A stretch of 64,000 nucleotides of DNA from Gammaproteobacteria bacterium RIFCSPHIGHO2_12_FULL_63_22 (GCA_001801685.1 MGYJ01000019.1:26366-90365); one strand, 5' to 3'; positions 1 through 9,000 are shown, counted from the first letter of the stretch. Program-made: numbers and translations. The notes: generated by a model not told the origin, from the sequence alone.

Positions 1-313
1 GGGTGTCGGGGGCATTGGGGATTCTCCACCCCTCATCAGCCATCCCATGCGATCGGGAAAACTCGACTCGGCCGCGATGTGAAACCACCACCGTGCCACT
101 GAACGCGTGCTCCTTGACATAGGCGTCGAGCGTGCGCGTCAGGCGCGCAGCAAGAAATTCTGCAGGCGCGTCGCCCTGCGCGAGGGGCTTCGAGGCTCCT
201 TCCCCGCTGACGGGTGCGCGGGACCTGGATTCCCTCGGTGCCTGGCTGGCGCCAACTGCGCTGACGGACGGATCCGATCCGACCAGCAGGAGCAGGATGG
301 CCGTGCGTGTCAT
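1..313 (-). CDS. Serine hydrolase, beta-lactamase/class C-like, N-terminal part (cut by window edge)
   Basis: The frame is open through position 1, so only the first 104 residues are visible. The ATG at 311-313 begins a hydrophobic leader (TRTAILLLLVGSDP) typical of an exported protein. Residues about 70-104 read FSGTVVVSHRGRVEFSRSHG then MADEGWRIPNAPDT, the opening strand pattern of the beta-lactamase-related (PF00144) serine hydrolases that resemble class C beta-lactamases and esterases. The SxxK catalytic motif would lie further on and is outside the window, so substrate and activity cannot be judged. The small membrane ORF at 372-542 lies just upstream on the same strand, 58 bp away, and the two may be cotranscribed. 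No strong ribosome binding site is seen; in-frame GTG codons lie a few codons upstream of this ATG. Confidence 0.75.
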   Translation of the reverse strand, partial: MTRTAILLLLVGSDPSVSAVGASQAPRESRSRAPVSGEGASKPLAQGDAPAEFLAARLTRTLDAYVKEHAFSGTVVVSHRGRVEFSRSHGMADEGWRIPNAPDT

Positions 314-371
314 ACGGCTCACCACGTGATGCCACTGCGCGCGCGATTCCCGCATCCGCCTGCCTCGGCTT

Positions 372-542
372 TCACTGTACTGAGGGAGGCTGCAGGCGCA
401 GCAACAGGCCTACCGCCGCGATCAGCAGCAGCGCGTTGCCAATGTCCGAGTACATCTCGCTGCGGGCCGTTCCGATCGAGGTCAGTGCGGCGATGTAGGC
501 GAGCAGCCCGAGTGCGAACAACACCAGCGCAGCGCGTTTCAT
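372..542 (-). CDS. Small two-helix membrane protein, 56 aa, unknown function
   Basis: The ORF encodes 56 residues starting MKRAALVLFALGLLAYIAAL and ending LLRLQPPSVQ. It has two hydrophobic segments (about residues 4-21 and 36-50) joined by a short polar turn containing TARSEMYSD. An AAGGAG sequence lies 9 bases before the ATG, which makes this a credible gene despite its size. It sits between a methyltransferase and a serine hydrolase on the same strand, 63 bp after the methyltransferase stop. I do not recognise the family. Confidence 0.6.
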   Translation of the reverse strand: MKRAALVLFALGLLAYIAALTSIGTARSEMYSDIGNALLLIAAVGLLLRLQPPSVQ

Positions 543-605
543 TGGATCAGGCTCCTTGACGGCATGTTGGCGACGAAAGGGCGCGGGGCAAGAGGACGTC
601 GCGCT

Positions 606-1211
606 TCAAGCCCGCTGGGCGATGAGATAGGCATGCTTGTCGCTTGGGCCGTGATCGAACTCGAAATGGCGGCACTGGCAGTTCGCTGCTTCCAGCGTCC
701 TGAGGATCGCGGGGATGCCGGGGGCGGCGTGGTAGAGCGATTGACCGTAGCAGGTTGCGGTGACCTCTTCGGGCTGGTCGACTCCGCCTGTCGAGAAGAT
801 GAGCACCCCGCGTGCGGAAAGCGCGTCGCACAACTTCCGGATGACCGCGAGCTGCCGGTCCAGCGGCACGTGCCAGATGCTGTCCCACGCAGAGATGAAG
901 TCGTACGGGCGAGGGATTTCCCAGGTGCAAATGTCCACCTGGTGAAAAGTCGCTGCCGGATTGTGCTGGCGGGCGCGCCGAAGCATCTCCGCGGACAGAT
1001 CCAGGGCGGTGACCTCGAAGCCGTGCTGCAGCAGCAGGGAGACGATGCGTCCGTTCGGGCCACAGCCCACGTCCAACGCCGAACCGTCGGTCGACGCGAA
1101 CGCTAGCGCGCGCTGGTGCTGCGCCATTCCGTTCGAGTGATCGAAGCCGGGATGGTCCCAGTGTTCGGCAATCTTGTCGTACACGGCGGCCGTAAGCCAT
1201 GGACTCACCAT
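606..1211 (-). CDS. Class I SAM-dependent methyltransferase
   Basis: The 201-residue product has the class I SAM-binding signature LDVGCGPNG at residues 46-54, followed by the acidic end of strand beta2 (TALDLSAEM, Asp71) and a motif like IPRPYDFISAWDSIWHVP in the position of motif IV. Length and order fit a compact Methyltransf_25-type enzyme acting on a small molecule or a peptide, but no substrate can be named. The start is ATG at 1209-1211 with no clear Shine-Dalgarno; a GTG one codon later is also possible. About 110 bp upstream hold no gene. Confidence 0.85.
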   Translation of the reverse strand: MVSPWLTAAVYDKIAEHWDHPGFDHSNGMAQHQRALAFASTDGSALDVGCGPNGRIVSLLLQHGFEVTALDLSAEMLRRARQHNPAATFHQVDICTWEIPRPYDFISAWDSIWHVPLDRQLAVIRKLCDALSARGVLIFSTGGVDQPEEVTATCYGQSLYHAAPGIPAILRTLEAANCQCRHFEFDHGPSDKHAYLIAQRA

Positions 1212-1320
1212 GCTAGACGTCAGAATGTCCGGTGTTCACTCAAGCGCGAGGCTCGGCCTGGGTGATCTGATACACCGGGTATCGCGCGAGCAAGGCACTG
1301 CCATGGATAAAAACACTGCG

Positions 1321-1503
1321 CTAATCGTTGTCGTCCGGCGAGACCACATTTCCCTTTTCATCGATATAGCAGGTGCCCGGGGCACCACAGATTGCGCCAG
1401 TAAGATCGACGATGAAAATTACGCGCGAGGCGTACGCCGAGGACGCAAAGAGAGCGCCGCACAAAAGCAGGATTAAGGTCGATTTGCGTGGTTTACTGGA
1501 CAT
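1321..1503 (-). CDS. Small exported protein, 60 aa, unknown function
   Basis: The product starts with a good Sec signal peptide (basic MSSKPRKS, hydrophobic TLILLLCGALFASS, AYA cleavage site at about residue 25). The mature part of about 35 residues has two cysteines (AICGAPGTCY) that could form a disulfide, and a strongly acidic end SPDDND. A GAGGG lies about 9 bases before the ATG. The coding signal is short, so support is the signal peptide plus ribosome binding site. I do not recognise a family. Confidence 0.55.
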   Translation of the reverse strand: MSSKPRKSTLILLLCGALFASSAYASRVIFIVDLTGAICGAPGTCYIDEKGNVVSPDDND

Positions 1504-1528
1504 CGATATAGGCCCTCGTTCCGTTCAA

Positions 1529-1729
1529 CTATGTTGCCAATCGGTTGGGATGTTGGGTGCGCAAGAGGTTGGCACCGTCAGATGACATTAGCAGCAGCTC
1601 GTGACCCTGTGCCTGCATCCCGTCACGTGGATTCCGGTGTTTGTCACTTCGCGTCATCGACTGCTTGCCCGCATCGACGAGGGACGCCTGGGCGAGAAAG
1701 ACGAGGCCGAGCAGCAGTCGGCCTATCAA
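1529..1729 (-). CDS. Possible small exported protein, 66 aa, TTG start
   Basis: The ORF directly follows the LytTR regulator on the same strand, its TTG start 11 bases after that gene's stop. It begins with a plausible signal sequence (IGRLLLGLVFLAQASLVDA). The rest is polar and shows no recognisable domain. The weak TTG start and the lack of a clear ribosome binding site make it uncertain; it may simply be an open frame in the regulator's 3' region. Confidence 0.3.
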   Translation of the reverse strand: MIGRLLLGLVFLAQASLVDAGKQSMTRSDKHRNPRDGMQAQGHELLLMSSDGANLLRTQHPNRLAT

Positions 1730-1740
1730 GTGCTTTCGCC

Positions 1741-2586
1741 TCAGGCAACGCCTCGTGACATCTGCTCGCGAACCGCAGCCACATGGCGCAGGCTCACCGG
1801 TACGCAGGCGCCACAGCGAAGCTTGGCCAGGTAGGACCCATCCGAGACCACCTGCAGTTCGCGCAATTGCTCGCGACGAACGATGGCCGTTCGGTGCGTG
1901 CGCAGGAACTCCGCGGGGTCCAGGCGCGGTTCCAGCCTGGACAGGGGAATTCGATGGAGCACGCTACGACTGCCGACCTGCAACTCGACGTAGTTGCCCG
2001 CGGATGCCACCCAGTCCACGTCGGCCAGGTCGATCACCTCGAGCTTGCCGACGGAGCGCACGCTGAAGCGCCTGAGGAACGGCAAGTGCCGGCCGGCCTC
2101 ACTGTCTGCCGCATCCTCCATGCAGGCACGCACGGCGGCGGCATAGCCACTGCGTTGCTGCAGTCCCAGCAGGGCCTCGGCCCGGCGCAGGGTCTGCGCC
2201 AGGCGTTCGTCGTCCAGCGGCTTGAGCAGGTAGTCCAATGCGTGGACGTCGAAGGCGTCGATGGCGTAGTGGCTGTGGGCGGTGACAAACACCAGCAAGG
2301 GCGGGTCCGGCATCGCGCACAACAGGCGCGCAAGGTCGAGTCCGGACTGCACCGGCATCTGCACGTCGATGAACACCACATCGACTGCCTGGCGCTCCAG
2401 CAGGGACAGCGCCGACAACGCACTGTCACATTCGGCAACGATCTGCCAACCCGTGAAGGGCGCCAGGGCCATGCGTAGGTTGGCGCGCCCGGGGGCCTCG
2501 TCGTCCACGATGGCGACGCGTACGGCCGGGGGCTCGCCGCCTCCCTCCGCGGACTGTGCAGCCTCGTCCGGGCTATTCGCCTGCAT
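1741..2586 (-). CDS. LytTR-family response regulator
   Basis: The 281-residue protein has an N-terminal receiver domain (VRVAIVDDE at residues 22-30; phosphoacceptor Asp74 in VFIDVQMP; the invariant Lys in DYLLKPL) and a C-terminal LytTR DNA-binding domain (about residues 180-275, with GNYVELQVG and FLRTHRTAIVRR). It is the cognate regulator of the LytS-like kinase just upstream. Its ATG lies inside the kinase's last codons, a 14-base overlap that couples the two. I chose ATG 2584-2586 because the receiver begins soon after; a longer upstream frame would only add residues encoded inside the kinase gene. Targets are unknown. Confidence 0.92.
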   Translation of the reverse strand: MQANSPDEAAQSAEGGGEPPAVRVAIVDDEAPGRANLRMALAPFTGWQIVAECDSALSALSLLERQAVDVVFIDVQMPVQSGLDLARLLCAMPDPPLLVFVTAHSHYAIDAFDVHALDYLLKPLDDERLAQTLRRAEALLGLQQRSGYAAAVRACMEDAADSEAGRHLPFLRRFSVRSVGKLEVIDLADVDWVASAGNYVELQVGSRSVLHRIPLSRLEPRLDPAEFLRTHRTAIVRREQLRELQVVSDGSYLAKLRCGACVPVSLRHVAAVREQMSRGVA

Positions 2587-3742
2587 GACGGGGAATCCGC
2601 AGTTCGACGACGAAACGGCCATCCACGGCGCGGGTGGAAAGCAGGGCGCGGTCCCCATACACCAGCGCAAGGCGGCCGCGGGTATTGCGCAGGCCGATGC
2701 CCGTGCCACCGTTGCTGCCGGGCCCAGCATGGATCGGATTACTCAGGGTGATGCCGATCACCTGTTCGCCGGCATCGATGACCATGCGGATGTCGGAACG
2801 CCCGCCACCCGCCTCCAGGTCGTGCCGCAATCCATTCTCCACCAGCGGCTGAATCATGAATGGCGGGCAGTCGACCTTGCGCAGCGAGTCATCGACGCCT
2901 TGCACACTCCACTGCAAGCTATCGCCGTAGCGGATCTTCTGCAGGCTGATGTAGTCCTGGGCGAAGGTAACTTCGTCGGCCAGGGTAGTCCAGTCCCGGT
3001 CGCTGGCCGCGATCGCATAGCGAAGCAGCTCGCTCAATTTCTGGATCGCGGACAACGCCTTCGACTGTTCGCCGCCTCGCACCAGGGCGCTGATTGCATT
3101 CAGCGCATTGAAGAGGAAATGCGGCTCAAGCTGGCCCTTCAGCGCAACCATCTTCGCCTCTTCCACTTGCAGGCGCAGCGACAGGTTTTCCGCCTGGATC
3201 TGCCGTCTCACACGCTCGTCGCGAAGTGCGCGCTGGAAGACCACCAGCGCATAGATGAACGCGAAGCCGCCCAGGAAGAGCACGTAATCGATGAAGACGA
3301 ACATCGCCGGATGCCGGGATAGCTGCGTGGCGAAGTCCGAAAGGGGTAGACCCCGGTCGAGCATCCCGAGCAGCACCAGGTACATCTCGTACGGCACCAT
3401 GAAGCCGACCGACGCCACCGCCAGGATCGCCGCGAACACCGACGGCCGGGTAAGCGTGAGGGATGTCTTGCTCAGCCACAGGTACGACACGTAGCTGAAT
3501 AGCACCCAAGGCAGGTAGAGCCGCGAGGTCTCCAGCAAGACAAGAAGCAGATCCGGGCGGGAACCCGCGCGGGCCATGTCGTTGTACGAAGCCAAGGACT
3601 GGAATAGGCAAACAGCGGTCCAGGCGAGCGCTGAAACGGCCAGCACCCGACCACGACCCCTGGCCGCTGTGCCAGCGGCAGACAGGCCCGCCGCCGGCAT
3701 CGTTGCCGGCGGAGTGTGGGTCACAGCATGAATGGTAGCCAT
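2573..3742 (-). CDS. LytS/YpdA-type membrane sensor histidine kinase
   Basis: The 389-residue kinase has four predicted membrane helices (about 33-50, 65-88, 101-126, 147-170), a coiled-coil linker, and a His_kinase domain (PF06580) with phosphoacceptor His208 in LEPHFLFNALNAIS. The N box is at MIQPLVENGLRHD (298-308) and the G box at GGTGIGLRNTRGR. There is no separate periplasmic sensor domain, so the signal is probably sensed in or near the membrane. It overlaps the LytTR regulator by 14 bases. The ATG at 3740-3742 is chosen because it directly precedes the first hydrophobic region; the frame stays open to 3988 but that extension looks non-coding. Confidence 0.9.
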   Translation of the reverse strand: MATIHAVTHTPPATMPAAGLSAAGTAARGRGRVLAVSALAWTAVCLFQSLASYNDMARAGSRPDLLLVLLETSRLYLPWVLFSYVSYLWLSKTSLTLTRPSVFAAILAVASVGFMVPYEMYLVLLGMLDRGLPLSDFATQLSRHPAMFVFIDYVLFLGGFAFIYALVVFQRALRDERVRRQIQAENLSLRLQVEEAKMVALKGQLEPHFLFNALNAISALVRGGEQSKALSAIQKLSELLRYAIAASDRDWTTLADEVTFAQDYISLQKIRYGDSLQWSVQGVDDSLRKVDCPPFMIQPLVENGLRHDLEAGGGRSDIRMVIDAGEQVIGITLSNPIHAGPGSNGGTGIGLRNTRGRLALVYGDRALLSTRAVDGRFVVELRIPRHAGE

Positions 3743-3767
3743 GGTTGAATCATAGGCCCCGTCAGGG

Positions 3768-3805
3768 GCCGCCGCCTTCCCGTTGCTCACATCGCGGCGG
3801 CTTTT
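3768..3805 (+). terminator. GC-rich hairpin with T-run between divergent genes
   Basis: GCCGCCGC (3768-3775) pairs with GCGGCGGC (3794-3801) and is followed by TTTT. A second perfect hairpin, GGCCCC-GTCA-GGGGCC at 3755-3770, overlaps its left arm, so the two could be alternatives. On the + strand it would sit in the leader of the downstream beta-lactamase-fold gene; on the - strand it lies in the kinase 5' region. It could be an insulating terminator or an attenuator. Confidence 0.4.
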
Positions 3806-3924
3806 CGTCCCTCGGTGCTCGCTCGTCGTCCCACTCACGTCCTGCCGGGCACGACTCGTCCCACCAAGCTTGTCCCCCGGCGGCCGCGCGGGAACCATGC
3901 TGGTTTCAGCCACTGGAGTCGCCC

Positions 3925-4899
3925 GTGCTTCGCAAGAATCTACTCGCTTCCCTTCTGGTCGCGGCTCTCGCGGCCAGCACTTCGACACTAGCCGATCCCG
4001 AGGGGCCGGCCGTGCGCATCCACCGCTACGCCACGACCGACCACAGCTGGGGCGTCAACGCCTACTGGCTGGAGTCCGACCAGGGCATCGTGCTGGTGGA
4101 CGCATTGCTACTCGGCTCGGACGTGCGTCCACTTATCGGCGCGATCCGCAGCACGGGCAAACCCCTGGCGGGCATCCTTATCACCCATCCACATGTGGAC
4201 CATTTTGGTGGAGTGCCGCTTCTGCGCGAGGCGTTCGGCCCGGTGCCCGTCTACTCGACTGGAGAGACGGCTACGCGCATCGAACGCGTCCTGAGCCAGG
4301 CCCGGGCAGGCGCGTGGTCCAAGCCCTTTGGCGATGAGTTTCCGACTGTTGCGGTGGTCCCGGACCACCAACCAGCTTCGGGCGAGGAGTTCAGCCTGGC
4401 GGGCATGCGGTTCCGCTTCCGGGACCTGGGCCCGATGGAGGCGGGAGACAACGCCGTGGTGGAGAACCTGGACACCGGCGCGCTATTCACGGGCGATGCC
4501 ACGGTGTTCCGCGCAATGGTCTTCGTCGGCGAAGGTCGTTCCTGCCGGGTGCTGAAGGGACTGGCCGTGCTCGGGCGGGACTATCCGGCGTCGACCATCG
4601 CCTATTCGGGCCACTACGACCCGGCACCGCTGCACACAGTGCTTGAAGGCAACATCGCGCAAGTGCGCGCGATGCGGAAGTTGATGGCCGAATCCCTAGC
4701 CGCTAGCGATAGCCGTGCGGCCGATGGGGCCCTGAAGGAAACCGTTCGAGCTGACCTCGCCGCCCGCATGGCGAACTTGCTCCAGGGTCACCTCACCTAC
4801 GGGTTCGGTGCCCAGGTTGCGGCCTACGAACTCAACATGCCTGGGCTGGAGTCGGAGTTGGCAAAGGAATCCTCGACAGGCGAGGCCTGCCAGGACTAG
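3925..4899 (+). CDS. Exported metallo-beta-lactamase-fold hydrolase
   Basis: The 324-residue product has a signal peptide (LRKNLLASLLVAALAAST) and the MBL-fold zinc signature THPHVDHFGG (His88, His90, Asp92, His93), a FTGDA motif (third zinc site region) and a late GHYDPAP that supplies a further His. The layout resembles class B beta-lactamase relatives, but the long C-terminal part (LKETVRADLAARMANLLQG to YELNMPGLESEL) is not part of true lactamases, so substrate is open. GTG 3925 is chosen because TGGAG lies 6 bases upstream and it opens the signal peptide. A decayed copy of its 3' end lies 220 bp downstream. Confidence 0.85.
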   Translation: MLRKNLLASLLVAALAASTSTLADPEGPAVRIHRYATTDHSWGVNAYWLESDQGIVLVDALLLGSDVRPLIGAIRSTGKPLAGILITHPHVDHFGGVPLLREAFGPVPVYSTGETATRIERVLSQARAGAWSKPFGDEFPTVAVVPDHQPASGEEFSLAGMRFRFRDLGPMEAGDNAVVENLDTGALFTGDATVFRAMVFVGEGRSCRVLKGLAVLGRDYPASTIAYSGHYDPAPLHTVLEGNIAQVRAMRKLMAESLAASDSRAADGALKETVRADLAARMANLLQGHLTYGFGAQVAAYELNMPGLESELAKESSTGEACQD

Positions 4900-4947
4900 T
4901 CGACCAGGGTACCGAGATCGTTCTCCAGCGAGACCGACTCCCAGGCG

Positions 4948-5023
4948 AAAAGCAGCCCCGTCGTGGGGTTCGTGGAAAAGTCCACGGCGACGGGGCCGGA
5001 AAGTGGGACTCGAGTGCCGGGCG
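4948..5023. repeat. Dispersed 75-bp repeat, copy 1 (terminator-like hairpin)
   Basis: This segment matches 5991-6065 in the same orientation: the first 54 bases are identical and the next 22 differ at a few positions. Each copy holds a long hairpin (GCCCCGTCG...CGACGGGGC with an inner CGTGG/CCACG stem) with a run of T on the - strand. Here the copy lies between the intact MBL gene and the MBL remnant, and no - strand gene ends nearby except the acetyltransferase 350 bp away. Confidence 0.85.
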
Positions 5024-5119
5024 AATCTTTGCACCTGTGAGATGAGCACGTCTCAGCGCTTAGGAAACGCCATTCCAAACCCTCGAGCCTTCGGCGGAGG
5101 CAACTGGATTTTTGAACGA

Positions 5120-5374
5120 ATGGCGCGCGATCAGACCGGCAGCCGCAAGTTGATGGCCGACGCACTGGCCGATCCAGCCAATCGGGATGCAGAAGGCGGG
5201 CTGAAGGAATCGGTGAGATCGGACCTAACCGCACGCGCGGCAAGATTGCTGGCGGACCAACCGACTTACGGCTTCGGCGCCCAAGCCGCTGCCTCGGATC
5301 TCAGCCTTCCAGGGCTGGAAGGTGAAATGCGCCTGGAGCTGAAGGACGGCAAAGGCTGCTCCATCCAGGAGTAG
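5120..5374 (+). pseudogene. Remnant of a second MBL-fold gene (C-terminal fragment)
   Basis: The open frame (84 codons from ATG 5120) encodes a sequence clearly homologous to the last 75 or so residues of the upstream MBL protein: RKLMADALADPANRDAEGGL, then LKESVRSDLTARAARLL, TYGFGAQAAA and LPGLEGE line up with RKLMAESLAASDSRAADGAL, LKETVRADLAARMANLL, TYGFGAQVAA and MPGLESE. The MBL core and zinc motifs are absent. The frame is still open and ends TAG directly before the acetyltransferase stop. It is most likely the leftover of a tandem duplicate whose 5' part was lost, with the repeat at 4948-5023 sitting where the missing part would be. Confidence 0.8.
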
Positions 5375-5953
5375 TCATCCCGCCAGTGTTGGCGTCGGTA
5401 CCGCCGCCAGGCGCTTGCGAAACAGTACGCGGTGCTGCCCGGGCCCGGCGTAGTCTGCAAACACGGCGATGCCGTGGGCGAACCCTCCCCCATCAACCAC
5501 CTCGAATCCGATCTGGCGGTGAAAGGCAATCAGGGAACTGCTGACGGGCGAAGCGATGGAATGTACCTCGGTGCAACCCATCGACCCGGCAAGGTCGAAG
5601 AAGTGTGAAAACAGGGTTCGCCCGAGTCCCCGCCGGCGGCATGCCCGCGAGATGGAAACGTAGTGGATGTAGGCGATCTCTGCAGAAGTCTGCGATCTGA
5701 AACCAACCAATACCCCTACCGGCTGCGTATCTTCCAGCAGCAGCAGGCTGGTGTCGGCGAAGTGCTGCAGGAAGGAGCGTGGCAGCGCCACGCCCAGGAA
5801 ACGACCGCCCGACCAGGCATCGACGCGCTCGGCAACCATGGGGTAATCGTCAGGTTGCATCCGCCGGACCGACACCCGTTCGGGATGTGGCCCGGGACGA
5901 GAACCAGGGCGCATCCGACCGGTGGCAGGAACCATCTGGACGGCGTTCAACAT
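5375..5953 (-). CDS. GNAT-family N-acetyltransferase
   Basis: The 192-residue protein carries the GNAT acetyl-CoA site: VSISRACRRRGLGRTLFSHF matches motif A (R/Q-x-x-G-x-G/A), and the C-terminal AFHRQIGFEVVD matches motif B. The start is ATG 5951-5953 with GGAGGA 8 bases upstream. It converges with the MBL remnant: the two stop codons are adjacent at 5372-5377. The acceptor substrate cannot be inferred; members of this family acetylate amines, antibiotics or protein N-termini. Confidence 0.88.
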   Translation of the reverse strand: MLNAVQMVPATGRMRPGSRPGPHPERVSVRRMQPDDYPMVAERVDAWSGGRFLGVALPRSFLQHFADTSLLLLEDTQPVGVLVGFRSQTSAEIAYIHYVSISRACRRRGLGRTLFSHFFDLAGSMGCTEVHSIASPVSSSLIAFHRQIGFEVVDGGGFAHGIAVFADYAGPGQHRVLFRKRLAAVPTPTLAG

Positions 5954-5989
5954 GGGTCACTTCCTCCAACCCGTCTTCGAGCCCGAAAC

Positions 5990-6065
5990 AAAAAGCAGCC
6001 CCGTCGTGGGGTTCGTGGAAAAGTCCACGGCGACGGGGCCGGAAGGGGGACTCGGGCGCCGGGCG
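5990..6065 (-). terminator. Terminator of the TonB receptor gene; dispersed repeat copy 2
   Basis: On the - strand, GCCCCGTCG pairs with CGACGGGGC (5998-6006 with 6031-6039), with an inner CGTGG/CCACG stem, and the structure is followed by TTTTT (5990-5994 read in reverse). It lies 23 bp after the receptor stop and is a good Rho-independent terminator. The whole segment, including bases outside the hairpin, is repeated at 4948-5023. Confidence 0.8.
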
Positions 6066-6087
6066 TGTCGCCCGGCGCCCACCTGCA

Positions 6088-9000
6088 TCAGAAGTCGTAC
6101 TGGACCATGAAGCGGAAGGACCTCGGCGCCTGGAACGCCGTTGGCGTGCGATAGGTCGTAGAGGTGATCGGCTGGCCGACGCCGTTCTCGCCAAGCTCGG
6201 AGACCTCGGTCACGGCATGCTCGTTGAAAACATTGAACACGTCCGCCTTCAGGGTCAGGTGACCGTCAGCCCAATTGGGCTGGTAGGACAGGTTCAAGTC
6301 GACGGTGCGACTCCAGTCGGTTCGACCAACGCTGCCGCGCGGCACGATCGTAGTGCCGTTGTCGTAGCGGGTAAGCGGCCCGCGGAACGTGTCCACCCAA
6401 TCACCCTCCTGGCCGCAGGAGAAGTAGCCCGCACCGTAGCCCGGATCATTACCCAGCACACCGAGGCAACTGATCGGGCGGCCGGATTGAATGAGAAGGT
6501 TGGCGCCGATCGCCCATTCGTCGGTGATCTCGTAGTTGCCGAACAGCTTGAAGCTGTGGCGACGATCGTTCGGCAGGTAGCCGAGCGAACCCAGGGTGAG
6601 CTCCGGATAGTCGAAGTCCGTGGTCTGGTTGGTATCGGTCTGGCCGTTGTCGGACTTCACGCCGCCTTCGGTGTTGCCGTAGCTCTTGGACCACGTGTAG
6701 GAGCCCTGGAGGAAGAACTTGTCCCAGCTGCCCTCGACGAAGAACTCCAATGCCTTGTAGGTCCGCTCCACGTCCGGACCGAGGGTATCGGCGTCGAGTT
6801 GCACGGTCTCCAGCGTGCCGTCCCCATCCACGTCGACGAGAAACGTCGCGTCGCTGCCCGGATTGTAGAGGTGGCAGAAGGCAAAGCCCGGCGTATACGG
6901 GTTGTAGGGCAAGCCATTGTCGTGGGCGTACGCATAGATCGGTCGGTAATCGCACTGATCGTCAATGGCCGACTTCAGGTCGCGGTAGATACCACGCACG
7001 CCACCCGTGAGGTTATCTGTCAACTTGCCCTGGACACCGAAGATAAACTCGTCCTGGTACATCGGCTTTAGATTCTGGTCAGCGATGGTACTGGCGTCCT
7101 TGGTAACGCCGAACTCGTTGTTCAGATAGCGCAGCGAACCGCAACCACTCACTCCCGTCGGTGCGCCGGTGATGGGATCCACGCCCGTGTAGCGACAGGT
7201 CTGGGTGTCGAACAGCGAGGCGCTGGCGCCGCGTACTGCCACCGTGGCGGACAGCGGCAACGCGTATCGTCCTGCGTTGCCATAGACCTTCAGGCTCGAA
7301 TCGCCATTGACATCCCAGGAAAAGCCGAGACGCGGGCCGAACTGGTTCTTGATCTCGACAATCTTGCCGCCATCGCCGTTGATGTTCTCGAAGTTGTCCC
7401 AGCGAAGGCCGACGTAGCCCAGGAAATTGTCCGTGACCTGCCAGCGGTCCTCGATGTAGTACGCGCTTGAGTTCACTTGTACTTCGGCGCCGGTCATGAA
7501 ATGCCGGCGAGTCACGCGCAAGGTGCTCGGGCTGCTCGGGGTGCCGGTATAGATGTATCGGATGCCGCCCTCGTAGGTAGTGGCGTCGAAGCTGGTGAAG
7601 TCGTCGAGGTCGATGCCGAAGCGAAGACTGTGGTCGCCCAGCTGCCAGTCGGCGTCAATGCGGAACTGCTCGCGCTCATCGACTGCAGCAAGACTACCAA
7701 TGGCGCTAAGGAACCCGCAGCCGCGGATCGGGGCCACGGTACCCTGGGCCACACCGACGCGCGAGTCGATGACGTCCGGGCAGCCGAGCGACGGGTTGTT
7801 GAAGTCGCCGACCACGCCGTTGTACGACTCGGTCACACCACCGGCAGTCACGCCATAGTTTTTGCGCTTGGACTCGGCCTGGCCGTACAGAGCCGAAAGT
7901 GTGAAGTTGTCAGTCAGGTAGCCCGTGTATTTGAGTGCCTTGCCGACGCCGCCGGTCTCGGTGAAGCTGGTTCCGAGCAACGCGCCCCGCCCCAGGCCAT
8001 TGCTGCCAGGCAGACTGCTATAAACGTCGAACTCGTTCTTGTTCGTGTCATTGAAGGCCGTGAGTTCGAGCAGGTGGTCGTCGCTGATGTTCCAGTCGAG
8101 CTTCACCAGCCAGGTCGGGTCGCGGTCGGAGCTGGAAATGTTGGTGACGGACTGCGTGGTGCCATACACCTCGTTGCCGGTGCGACGACCATACTGCAGC
8201 AAGGCGTAGCCGAACAGGCGATCCTTCACCAGGGCGCCGCTGGCCCAGACGGCCGCAGAAGTCTGCGTCCCCGCCTCGTCCTGGCTGTTGTCAGCACGCA
8301 GCGCAACCGGATCAATTGCACCCGTGCTCACGTTATAGCCGCCGTTCAAGTAGACGTTCGGGTTGCTGCCGCGCAGGGACTGTGGCGTCAAGAAGAGGTT
8401 TGCGCCAGCCTTGAAATCATTGGAGCCACGCTTGGTGACGACGTTGATGATGCCGCCTGTGGCGCGACCGAACTCGGCGCCATAGCCGCCAGTCTTCACC
8501 TGCTGCTCGGCGATCGCCTCGAACGGGATCTGGGCGAAATTGATGCTCTGGAACGAGTTGGAAATGTTGAAGCCGTTGACGAAGTACTGGTTTTCGGAAA
8601 CAGCACCGCCGCCGAAGGAAGCGAGGTTGCCGAATGCGGCGTCCCCCTTCACGGTACCCGGGGCCAACAAGGCCACGGCGGTAATGTCGCGCGGCACCGG
8701 GATCTTGGCGATTTGCTCGGCGGTCAGGATGGTGGTGGATTCGACTGAAGCCACGTCGATGGCATTGATCTGCGCACCACGGACTTGCACCACGTCCAGA
8801 GTGGTAGTGCCCTCGGCGGTACCGCCGATAGTCACGGTTACGGTGCGGGACTTGCCGCCGGAAGTAACCGTGTAGCTTCCGGTGGGAAGCGAGCCGATGC
8901 GGTAGCTCCCGTCCGCGCCGGCGGTGATTTCACGGCGAAAACCCGTCGCCGGATTTTCCACCACTACCGCGGCGCCGGCATCCGTCGTGCCGGCGATCGA

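Noticed and set aside
4948..6065. Possible CRISPR or insertion-sequence ends formed by the two repeat copies
   Set aside because: There are only two copies in direct orientation 1 kb apart, with unrelated genes between, and no transposase or regular spacers. They fit a dispersed terminator-like repeat.
7477..8748. Open frame of 423 codons on the + strand opposite the TonB receptor
   Set aside because: It is antisense to the receptor barrel, with Val/Ala/Gly-rich content and no motif.
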